A DNA stretch of 64,000 nt from an uncultured Prevotella sp. Lineage in GTDB: Bacteria > Bacteroidota > Bacteroidia > Bacteroidales > Bacteroidaceae. The stretch spans positions 31,608 through 95,607 of the forward strand of contig CAJJWN010000007.1 of NCBI GenBank assembly GCA_905196835.1, in the 5' to 3' direction. Of this stretch, positions 54,440-61,359 are shown in pieces. Both the position numbers and the translations under genes were made by a program. Under the pieces are notes generated by a model. It did not search any database, was not told where the DNA came from, and saw only the letters and a list, made by a program, of their open reading frames with translations. How positions within the stretch are numbered: the first letter of the stretch is position 1; each line of letters starts with the position of its first letter.

Positions 54440-54615
54440 TCATATCTCATCAAGCAGGTCTTCTGGCTCATCCCGCTTATCGCGCCTTCCCAGCTTTCAC
54501 CAGTGGCAAAGAGTGCGATAAACTTTAATAGGACTTACAGCTGCGAGTACAGCTCCGGATTTTCACCGGGATTCCCTTTTAATTCCATTCGACGCTTCGA
54601 TTGGAAACTTGACTG
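54440..54615 (-). ncRNA. Cobalamin (AdoCbl) riboswitch
   Basis: On the minus strand all conserved parts are readable in order: GGGAATCCCGGTGAAAATCC, GGAGCTGTACTCGCAGCTGT, AAGTCC, GCCACTGG, CTGGGAAGG and the B12 box AGCCAGAAGACCTGC (54454-54468). It lies about 165 nt before the DUF4465 gene. When cobalamin is bound such RNAs reduce expression, so the surface-capture and transport genes are made when B12 is scarce. Confidence 0.95.
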
Positions 54616-54617
54616 GT

Positions 54618-54626
54618 GCAAAGTTA
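54618..54626 (-). promoter_or_regulatory. Probable -7 box of the B12 locus promoter
   Basis: TAACTTTGC on the minus strand stands directly upstream of the riboswitch 5' end. A clear TTTG -33 box is not seen at the usual distance, so the promoter is likely but imperfect. Confidence 0.6.
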
Positions 54627-54824
54627 ATGGTTATTTTTTAATCTCGTTTCTTTTTCCCTAATTTTTATTTCAAGAAAAGATTATTTTATAGTGCGAATTG
54701 TATTTTCATGCCAACTAAACATTTATAACAACTATGAATAGTCCTTCCCCTTTATGAATAATAACATTTCTCAATTATGGCTTTTTCTCATCTCACGTCA
54801 GCAATTCTCTTCGGAGAGGTTTTC

Positions 54825-55141
54825 TATGCAAAGGTACAGCGTGCGTCCGGTCGTCAAGTACCGCTTTCGCTAACGGTTCCCGGATATTCTTCACGGCAGC
54901 CTTCCGCAAATCGAAGATGGGCTTTTAGCCCCCGTCTCGTTGCAGAACAAAGCCGGTCGAGCCGGGTTTTGCCCTTGCACTCGGCGGTTGGGTATTCCGT
55001 TCCATCCCGTACACTGTTTACTTGCCTTATCCGTCCTTTTTCCGCTGTCAGTCCTGCATAAAAATCATTCCCCGACGAGAAGCCGAAGAGCTTCAAGAAA
55101 AGGGAAACAAGAAAATGTTTGACAATCTAAAATTTACAATT
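54825..55141. promoter_or_regulatory. Conserved leader (copy 1) with opposite-strand promoter
   Basis: On the minus strand TTGA (54854-54857), 17 bp and TACCTTTG (54829-54836) resemble a promoter. On the plus strand the block contains TCAAGTACCGCTTTCGCTA, later CGAAGAGCTTCAAGAAAAGG, just before the gene at 55142. The same order and wording recur at 55.82-56.05 kb and more weakly at 29.93-30.14 kb. The transcript from the minus-strand promoter would head toward the riboswitch. Confidence 0.6.
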
Positions 55142-55624
55142 ATGCACAGCAGGATTTTTCAAATTTCAACGGAGCCGATAGACAAAGAAAACTATCTGAA
55201 TGAGGACACACTCCAGCAAGGAGACGGGAGCTTCTATGACTATTGTTCAGAAATAGACGAGGAAAACCGTAAAGAGGATATTGCCAATTTGGTCAATCAT
55301 GCCTTACCCAACGGAATGTTCGAGCTTATATCCGATGACACCATGCGCTATAATGGTGGAATAGAGCAATGGAAAGAGGAGTATGTCGCCAATATCAAAA
55401 AGAGAGCGGATGCTCTTACGGTAGATAATATGTTGGAATGGGGTTCGACCTATTATCTCAAACAGGCAGTAGAAAATCCGTTGGATGTCGCCTATCATTT
55501 CTATTTGGATGGCGACGGCTGCCAGTCTTTTGCCGAACAGTCCTTTGCGTTTATGGAGTTTGTTTGTAGGCTTGAACCGGGAACGATACTCTACATCGGA
55601 GGAGTTGTTGATTATCACTTCTGA
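55142..55624 (+). CDS. Uncharacterised acidic protein
   Basis: This is a 160-residue protein; I use ATG 55142 (MHSRIFQISTEPIDKENYLN) because it stands at the same distance from the conserved leader as other genes; ATG 55115 is the alternative. It is highly acidic (DYCSEIDEENRKEDIANLVN) and has no known domain. It is monocistronic: the leader is upstream and a terminator downstream. Confidence 0.7.
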   Translation: MHSRIFQISTEPIDKENYLNEDTLQQGDGSFYDYCSEIDEENRKEDIANLVNHALPNGMFELISDDTMRYNGGIEQWKEEYVANIKKRADALTVDNMLEWGSTYYLKQAVENPLDVAYHFYLDGDGCQSFAEQSFAFMEFVCRLEPGTILYIGGVVDYHF

Positions 55625-55642
55625 TGATTGTCCGAAACATTG

Positions 55643-55683
55643 GCAATCACCCGCCTCAAAAGCGGGTGGTTGCTCTCTTTTTT
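55643..55683 (+). terminator. Terminator after the acidic-protein gene
   Basis: GCAATCACCCGC (55643-55654) pairs with GCGGGTGGTTGC (55662-55673; one G-T pair), followed by TCTCTTTTTT. Confidence 0.85.
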
Positions 55684-56049
55684 GCACAGGCTCCCCGATT
55701 ACTTTTATAACATACTCTGCCGAGTTTCCGCCATCGGCTTCCCTGCCGGTATATTCCTGTTTTAAGGGTATAATCCCTTCACAGCCCCGACATACGCCGC
55801 AGATCTGTTTTCGTGTGCAAAGGTACGGTGGACGAACATGGTTCAAGTACCGCTATCGCTACCTGAAATAAAATTTGACGACAACTTTCCGTAATCGGAG
55901 ATAACGGTATTTCATAAAATTTCATCGCAGGTTCCTTGTCCGTCGTTCTTGTATCCCCCGTTTGGAACGCACATGAAAACAACCTCTTTGGGCGAAGTCA
56001 GAAGACTTCAAGAAAAGGGAAATAAAAAAAATCACTAAATCAAAAGACA
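55684..56049. promoter_or_regulatory. Conserved leader (copy 2) with opposite-strand promoter
   Basis: This 366-bp gap carries the second copy of the leader: minus-strand TTGA (55843-55846), 17 bp, TACCTTTG (55818-55825); plus-strand TTCAAGTACCGCTATCGCTA; and near the end AGAAGACTTCAAGAAAAGGG before the gene at 56050. The spacing of the two minus-strand boxes is identical to copy 1. Confidence 0.6.
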
Positions 56050-56517
56050 ATGAACAAGTACGATTTCATCAAGCAAGGCAACCTCCTTTATCGGCACACT
56101 GCCGATAACGATGTAGAATGTCGAATTATCTCAACTCCCGAAAAAGTGGATAGCGACAGTATTATTTTAGTCGCAACAGGTTCTTCTGAGATTGAAGTTT
56201 TGGCATCGGAGCTATCACCCATTGGCTCATCGAGAAGCCACAAAGAGGAATTTCTGCGCTGGAAGAAAGAGCGTGAAGCCGAGGGCATGGAGTTTTTCAG
56301 CCGGTTGTCCGAAGTCATGGAAACAGACAGCGGTTTGGCTGTAGGCGATATGGTGGCGTTTACAAACGACTATGGGGTGGTGTTTGGCCCCAAAGAAGTA
56401 TTAGCTTTCAGAAAGCCGTGGAATGGCGGTAGATGCGTATATATCGACAGTGATGCCTATTGGTTTCCAGACCGTCCCGGACAGCTTACTATCCTAAGCA
56501 AAGGAGGTGCGGAATGA
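56050..56517 (+). CDS. Uncharacterised small protein, first of a three-gene set
   Basis: This 155-residue soluble protein (MNKYDFIKQGNLLYRHTADN) contains a mid-region VGDMVAFTNDYGVVFGPKEV that looks like a small beta-barrel. No family is recognised. The stop overlaps the next ATG (ATGA at 56514), so translation is coupled. Expression is probably set by the conserved leader upstream. Confidence 0.7.
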   Translation: MNKYDFIKQGNLLYRHTADNDVECRIISTPEKVDSDSIILVATGSSEIEVLASELSPIGSSRSHKEEFLRWKKEREAEGMEFFSRLSEVMETDSGLAVGDMVAFTNDYGVVFGPKEVLAFRKPWNGGRCVYIDSDAYWFPDRPGQLTILSKGGAE

Positions 56518-56768
56518 CAACAACCGGCATACTCAAACGACTTTGCGGCAATATTGCCGCAGGTCGTTTCAACTGGCAAAAATACTGCACGCCACAACTT
56601 TACTTCGGGTGGGAGATTTGTGTTACCCCTCTGCATTGCTCATACGGACAGATAGGCTATACCGTTAATTTCCCTTATACCAATATACCGGAAGTAGAAT
56701 ACGATTGGGAAATGGGCAAACTGACCATTGACGGCGAGAAGTGGAAAAGTTATTTGTGGAACGAATAA
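56514..56768 (+). CDS. Uncharacterised 84-residue protein
   Basis: This protein starts at ATG 56514, overlapping the previous stop (MTTTGILKRLCGNIAAGRFN). It is aromatic-rich (FGWEICVTPLHCSYGQIGYT, EVEYDWEMGKLTIDGEKW). The family is unknown. The next gene starts 14 bases after its stop. Confidence 0.68.
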   Translation: MTTTGILKRLCGNIAAGRFNWQKYCTPQLYFGWEICVTPLHCSYGQIGYTVNFPYTNIPEVEYDWEMGKLTIDGEKWKSYLWNE

Positions 56769-56782
56769 TAATAAATATCAAT

Positions 56783-57157
56783 ATGGCACAGAATTTTTAT
56801 ACCAAATGGCAGAACGCTATCCTTGCAGATGCAGGAGGCTATGTTTCAAAAGAGTATCGCAGTTTCCAGACAGCATTGGTACGTGAGATTTCCAAATATG
56901 CAACGGCGGTCGGTGCACAGGTGGCATCCAACTTAAAAGGACATTATGATACCTCATGTTTCATCGAGCGCAACGGCAAGTTCGTTTACATCAGGCACTC
57001 TTCCACGTTGGCCCGAATGGGCGGCGGCGTAAGAGTTGAACTTGATTCGTTTCTGATACGGACAGCCCAACACGCAAAAGACTACAGAGGAGGATATAAC
57101 CAATATTGTGACATGGCAAATTTGCAGTCCATGATGGATGATTTACTGAAAGAATAA
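56783..57157 (+). CDS. Uncharacterised 124-residue protein
   Basis: This protein starts at ATG 56783 (MAQNFYTKWQNAILADAGGY). It is helical with a basic central part (IERNGKFVYIRHSSTLARMG). Proteins of this shape occur in Bacteroidetes conjugative elements, but I cannot assign a function. It is last of the three-gene set; a strong terminator follows. Confidence 0.7.
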   Translation: MAQNFYTKWQNAILADAGGYVSKEYRSFQTALVREISKYATAVGAQVASNLKGHYDTSCFIERNGKFVYIRHSSTLARMGGGVRVELDSFLIRTAQHAKDYRGGYNQYCDMANLQSMMDDLLKE

Positions 57158-57163
57158 AAAAAC

Positions 57164-57215
57164 GAAAACAAGAAAAGATGCGGAGCCAACCGGTTCCGCA
57201 TCTTTTCTTGTTTTC
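57164..57215. terminator. Bidirectional terminator, perfect 21-bp stem
   Basis: Positions 57164-57184 and 57195-57215 are a perfect inverted repeat (GAAAACAAGAAAAGATGCGGA) with a 10-nt loop, A-rich on the left and T-rich on the right. It separates the convergent small-gene set and the ardC-type gene. Confidence 0.95.
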
Positions 57216-57216
57216 C

Positions 57217-58905
57217 TTACCGGCGCATACCGCCACCGTATTCAGCCTCTTGTAGTTCTGCCCGATACTCTTCCAGTTCGTTCAGCTTCTCGTTCACGGC
57301 TTGCAAGTTAGCATCCAACCCGATATTGTGGTCGTAAGGGAAACGATGCTGCGCGACCAGCCCGGCATTGGTGGGCTGCCCGACATCAAGCGTATCGGAT
57401 TCCTTGTTATATTCGACATACAGCACGTCGCCGTTCGGCATCTCGAAGGTCGGAATCTTTTGATGCGCCAAAGCGGAGAACTGTTCCACCGCCATCTCCC
57501 TGGCAACCTCTTTTATCGTCTCTCCGGCAATATCGACACCGTAACGCCGGATATGGTCTCGGATTTCCTGCTCCGTGAATTTCAACATCACCTCGTAGGT
57601 TCCCCCGACACTCCCGTTGTACACGACAGCAAAATTCCCGTCATCGACAATAAGGCTGTCACCCTTGTTGTTCGTAGCCGACGGATAAGTATATTTCTCG
57701 TTGATACCGTTGCCGTCATAATACTCCTTGGCAAGCGTAAGCAACCCCTCATAATCACCTTTGTCCCTAAGTTCGTCAAGCTGCCTCGTATCATCCGAGG
57801 ACTGGAGATAAACGACAGAGGAATAATAAATCTTCTCCTTTGCCGCCACTCCATTCTCCTGCTTCTCACCGACATTCTGTTCCAACTCCTGCGCTATCTT
57901 ATCCACCCTTTGGGTAATCATTGAAGTCGCTTTCTTTACATCCAGAAGCGTCGTCTTAATGAACTGCGGCGATTCCTTCAGCTCATCAAGCCAACTTTTG
58001 AGATACGCGCAACTGTCCTCCTTGATATGCTTGGTCATGCCATAACGCTGTGCGACCAATGCGCTGCCCAATTCCGCCACCAGTTCCTCACGGGCATACT
58101 CCGGGGAACCGAAGGCAGTCGGCTTGAATCGGTCGAGAACACCCTCCGCACCGGTCGAGTGTGTCATTTCGTGGAACAGCGTCCCATAGAACGACTCTCC
58201 CGATTTGAATTGTTCCTTTTCCGGCACGATGATTTCATTGTTCGAGATTGAATAGTAGGCTTTATCCTGATATTGCGGTGTAATCGGGCAAATCCACAGA
58301 TTGTCCCGTATCATCGTATCGACAGGTGCGAAACTGAAATGCTCGCCGTTCTCAATGGCCGGACGCGAGTTTTCCCGCTCCAGCTTTTCCCATAGCTCCG
58401 GCCTCGCTTCCTGCAAATTGGTCTGCGCGACATTGAAGACACGGAACACCTGCATCTTCGGATAGACATTGTACTGATTCTTTTCTTCATCGGACAACTT
58501 CTTGTAATCGTCATACTTGATTTTCTCCCTGGTTTCCTTATGGATGCAAGTGAACGTGGTGAGCATGACCGGAAAGGACTTCTCGCCACGAAGCACGGAG
58601 ACACGGGGCAGTTCCTCCCCATCCTTGCCGGGCTTGTTGAGCCGCTGCACACAGTCGAACGTACAGAAACGGGGAATCTTGTACCCCTCTTTCTCACAGT
58701 GAAGGAGCAACATAAAGGCATTCATCCCGTTGTACTCGCGCCCGTGAAGGTTGCGGGGCCACTGCAACGCACCCTCCGTAAACCAAGGCTTTTTCCAGTC
58801 CTTGTGGATGCCCTCGATTTTCTCGATCATCATTTCGGCGAACAGGTCGAGTGCCTTGTCCTCGCTGTTCGGCCCGTCGGCATTTCTTTTTCTGTAACCG
58901 GCCAT
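57217..58905 (-). CDS. ArdC-type antirestriction protein with zincin metalloprotease domain
   Basis: This is a 562-residue cytoplasmic protein. The N-terminal ArdC-like ssDNA-binding domain (about 15-165) shows LHGREYNGMNAFMLLL and MQVFRVFNVAQTNL. A zincin-like metallopeptidase follows with the zinc site HEMTHSTG near residue 245 and the downstream Glu in EYAREELVAELGSA. The C-terminal ~200 residues are an extra region (LRDKGDYEGLLTLAKEYYDG, GTYEVMLKFTEQEIRDHIRR). ArdC proteins protect incoming single-stranded DNA from restriction. It is the last gene of a minus-strand operon that begins beyond the right edge. Confidence 0.88.
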   Translation of the reverse strand: MAGYRKRNADGPNSEDKALDLFAEMMIEKIEGIHKDWKKPWFTEGALQWPRNLHGREYNGMNAFMLLLHCEKEGYKIPRFCTFDCVQRLNKPGKDGEELPRVSVLRGEKSFPVMLTTFTCIHKETREKIKYDDYKKLSDEEKNQYNVYPKMQVFRVFNVAQTNLQEARPELWEKLERENSRPAIENGEHFSFAPVDTMIRDNLWICPITPQYQDKAYYSISNNEIIVPEKEQFKSGESFYGTLFHEMTHSTGAEGVLDRFKPTAFGSPEYAREELVAELGSALVAQRYGMTKHIKEDSCAYLKSWLDELKESPQFIKTTLLDVKKATSMITQRVDKIAQELEQNVGEKQENGVAAKEKIYYSSVVYLQSSDDTRQLDELRDKGDYEGLLTLAKEYYDGNGINEKYTYPSATNNKGDSLIVDDGNFAVVYNGSVGGTYEVMLKFTEQEIRDHIRRYGVDIAGETIKEVAREMAVEQFSALAHQKIPTFEMPNGDVLYVEYNKESDTLDVGQPTNAGLVAQHRFPYDHNIGLDANLQAVNEKLNELEEYRAELQEAEYGGGMRR

Positions 58906-58910
58906 AACCC

Positions 58911-59519
58911 TTACTGATTATAGTTAGACGAATCCGCCACATATTGCGCCAGTTCCTCCACCTTGCAGGAGAGGTTGACCTTCCCGTTGTGCGCCGACAG
59001 GTTCATTTCACCTCTGGCATCCACCTTTACACCCGGCTGCAGCCACTCATCGCGCTCCTTGCCGAAACAGAAGAAGCGCACCCACTGGTACTCGAAGCCG
59101 TCATCGACCTTCTCCGCGCTGAACGCCGAGAATACCGTGTACGGCTGGTCTTTCTTATCCCTTTTTTCTTCGATGTTCTGGCCGGTCTTGCCACGAAACA
59201 CCAGTTCGCCCTTGACGGAATCCGCATTATCCGTAGCGGCATGGCAGATTTCATCGGCGAACAGGTTGAAATAGAGCTTGTCGCCCCGACGTTTGAGATA
59301 CATCGTACCCCTCACTTCCACACGGGAGCCGTTCCGATAACCGGCGGCTTCTTCCTGGTTGCCCTCCCTGCGGACATCCACCTCGATAGTGTGCTGGCCA
59401 CCAGTCGCCGGAATCTGTACCCGGAGTGGAAATGCCAGAAACTCTTTATCTTCTTTGTTCTTGCGAACCGACGCATCGCGGCCGATAACGCCGCATACCG
59501 TAACATTACATTTAATCAT
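58911..59519 (-). CDS. Double OB-fold single-strand DNA-binding-like protein
   Basis: This 202-residue protein starts at ATG 59519 (MIKCNVTVCGVIGRDASVRK). The first half is SSB-like (GRDASVRKNKEDKEFLAFPL, VEVRGTMYLKRRGDKLYFNL). The second half repeats the pattern (QPYTVFSAFSAEKVDDGFEY, VRFFCFGKERDEWLQPGVKV, ARGEMNLSAHNGKVNLSCKV), so two OB folds lie in one chain. It ends 5 bases before the ArdC-type gene, which suggests joint handling of transferred single-stranded DNA. Confidence 0.75.
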   Translation of the reverse strand: MIKCNVTVCGVIGRDASVRKNKEDKEFLAFPLRVQIPATGGQHTIEVDVRREGNQEEAAGYRNGSRVEVRGTMYLKRRGDKLYFNLFADEICHAATDNADSVKGELVFRGKTGQNIEEKRDKKDQPYTVFSAFSAEKVDDGFEYQWVRFFCFGKERDEWLQPGVKVDARGEMNLSAHNGKVNLSCKVEELAQYVADSSNYNQ

Positions 59520-59602
59520 TTGTTTTTCTGTCTTTAATGATACATGGATCATCCGACAAGTGATACATGGGTTGATTGATGTTGAACTGTTGGAGGGTAC
59601 AG

Positions 59603-59779
59603 TCAGTCAGGTGCGCGTATCATCGCCCAGACAATCCATCCGGCGATGACTAATTGCACGCCCACGACAACGAACGTCCCGATCCACCCCAACAGCAGGT
59701 AGCAGAACCGGACGTGCAAAGCAAGGATGGAAACTCCCGCCAGACACTTGCATAGCTGTATCATCACGCATTTTATCAT
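59603..59779 (-). CDS. 58-residue predicted membrane protein
   Basis: ATG at 59779 opens 58 codons: MIKCVMIQLCKCLAGVSILA, then LHVRFCYLLLGWIGTFVVVG and VQLVIAGWIVWAMIRAPD. Two hydrophobic helices are evident. It lies 12 bases after the cell-wall hydrolase gene in the same direction, so it is likely co-transcribed. No family is recognised; it may be a small partner of the hydrolase or of the mating apparatus. Confidence 0.6.
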   Translation of the reverse strand: MIKCVMIQLCKCLAGVSILALHVRFCYLLLGWIGTFVVVGVQLVIAGWIVWAMIRAPD

Positions 59780-59791
59780 ATCGCCATGCTT

Positions 59792-61348
59792 TTATCTTCG
59801 CAGGTTTTCCGTCTGTCCCTGTTGCCGGGACATCCCTTGCTCGAAATTCTGAGAGGCCGCTTCCGACAGGATAACCGTATTCAGCATACCGGTTACACGC
59901 ATCCGCTTGGCCTCTTCCGTGAGTGTGCCGTTGTTCAACGTGGCAGACAACCGGCTCAGCTCGGAAGCGGTCAGCTCCCGTGAGACACGCAGTTCGCCAT
60001 TGTCCGCATTCAAGACAGCCTTGCCGTTCTCGCCGATAGTCAGGTCGCAGTTCTTCATATTCGGCAACAACGGCTTCAGGTCAATGGCACGAAGATCCAT
60101 CATAGCAGATATGGCCGCCTTCTGTTCCTCTTCGTTCCGGTTGTCAATCTGTGTGGCCAGCAGCATCAGGGAGGCGAAAGCGGTCATCGCCATCTCCACA
60201 ATCGGGTCGTTGCAACCCGACATTCCCACACCGCTGTCCTCCGACGAAAGGAGCTTCTTCATCCATCCGTCAGGCGAAAGGTTCTTTTCAGGCACGGTCT
60301 CTTCCGCCACCTTGTATTTGGCGAGCAGGTCATTACCGTTGTGCAGCATTTGCAGCTTGATATGTCCTTTCTGTGCGATTTCAGCCAGATACGCCGCAGG
60401 GTCTATGTCCCGCATCGTTCCGTCGGCATAGATATTCTTCACACCGAAATGCAGATGCTCCCCGGTCGTCCGTGTCCCCGTATTGCCCGATGTGCCGAGC
60501 CGTCCGCCGGCCTGTACCGTATCGCCGACCTTGACGGAAATCTCCTTGAGGTGCATATAGGTACATTGTACCTTGCTGCCGTCCGTCCGGGCATATTCCA
60601 CCGTCAGCGACCTGCCGCCGGGCGTGTTCCTGTTTTGGTTTACCGCCACGACCTTGCCGCCGTTTTCCGTAGCCAGTACCGCGTCGCCTTTACAACGGAT
60701 ATCCACCCCCTTGTGCATCTGCTGCTTTGTGCCGTCCATCGGGTCTTGCCGTGTTCCGAACGGCGAGGTGACGAATAGAAATTCCTCCCGTTCCACCGGA
60801 AACGAATACCCCGTTCCATGTTCCGCACCCTCGGATGTTTGGAGCGGATTGTGTTCCACCCCGAACTGCCTGCCCTGTGCCGCCATCTCCTGCATCACCT
60901 GCCTGTCATACTGCTGCAAGCCGTTCTGTTCGATGATTCTTTGCAGGTTCTCGGCATACTTGCCTCCTGTGGCGTAACCGGCTTTCTCAATACTTTGTGC
61001 CCAGCCCTTGTAATCGTCCGGGGAGAGCTTGAAGCAACTGGCATAGCGGCTGTTCTCCTTCAAAAAGCGGGAGTGATGCTCGTATGAATCACCCACGCTG
61101 TCATAGCTGCAGAACTTTTCATTCGGCTTGTCGTCCGTATAGGTTCCGTACCTGCCGCCCCCGGCAATCCACGAGGGGGTTGCCTTGATACCGAAATGGT
61201 TGTTCTCGTTTCTTGCCAGACGGCTTTGTCCGTTGCTGCTTTCCAGTATGCCTTGCGCCAATGTGACGGAAGCCGGAATGCCATACCTGCGCATCTGTTC
61301 CATCGCATACTCCGCGTACTGTTGTGCATATTCCTGATTCTTGCCCAT
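59792..61348 (-). CDS. Cell-wall hydrolase with glucosaminidase and M23 peptidase domains
   Basis: This is a 518-residue protein. The N-terminal ~145 residues are of the glucosaminidase type (ASVTLAQGILESSNGQSRLA, NNHFGIKATPSW, FLKENSRYASCFKL). Residues ~185-320 are an M23 endopeptidase with zinc ligands in MHKGVDIRCKGD (about 211-215) and EHLHFGV (about 296-300). The C-terminal 200 residues are helical with no domain recognised. Peptidoglycan cutting by such proteins opens a path for the conjugation machine. There is no signal peptide, so export would need another route. Confidence 0.88.
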   Translation of the reverse strand: MGKNQEYAQQYAEYAMEQMRRYGIPASVTLAQGILESSNGQSRLARNENNHFGIKATPSWIAGGGRYGTYTDDKPNEKFCSYDSVGDSYEHHSRFLKENSRYASCFKLSPDDYKGWAQSIEKAGYATGGKYAENLQRIIEQNGLQQYDRQVMQEMAAQGRQFGVEHNPLQTSEGAEHGTGYSFPVEREEFLFVTSPFGTRQDPMDGTKQQMHKGVDIRCKGDAVLATENGGKVVAVNQNRNTPGGRSLTVEYARTDGSKVQCTYMHLKEISVKVGDTVQAGGRLGTSGNTGTRTTGEHLHFGVKNIYADGTMRDIDPAAYLAEIAQKGHIKLQMLHNGNDLLAKYKVAEETVPEKNLSPDGWMKKLLSSEDSGVGMSGCNDPIVEMAMTAFASLMLLATQIDNRNEEEQKAAISAMMDLRAIDLKPLLPNMKNCDLTIGENGKAVLNADNGELRVSRELTASELSRLSATLNNGTLTEEAKRMRVTGMLNTVILSEAASQNFEQGMSRQQGQTENLRR

Positions 61349-61359
61349 AATCTTCCTCC

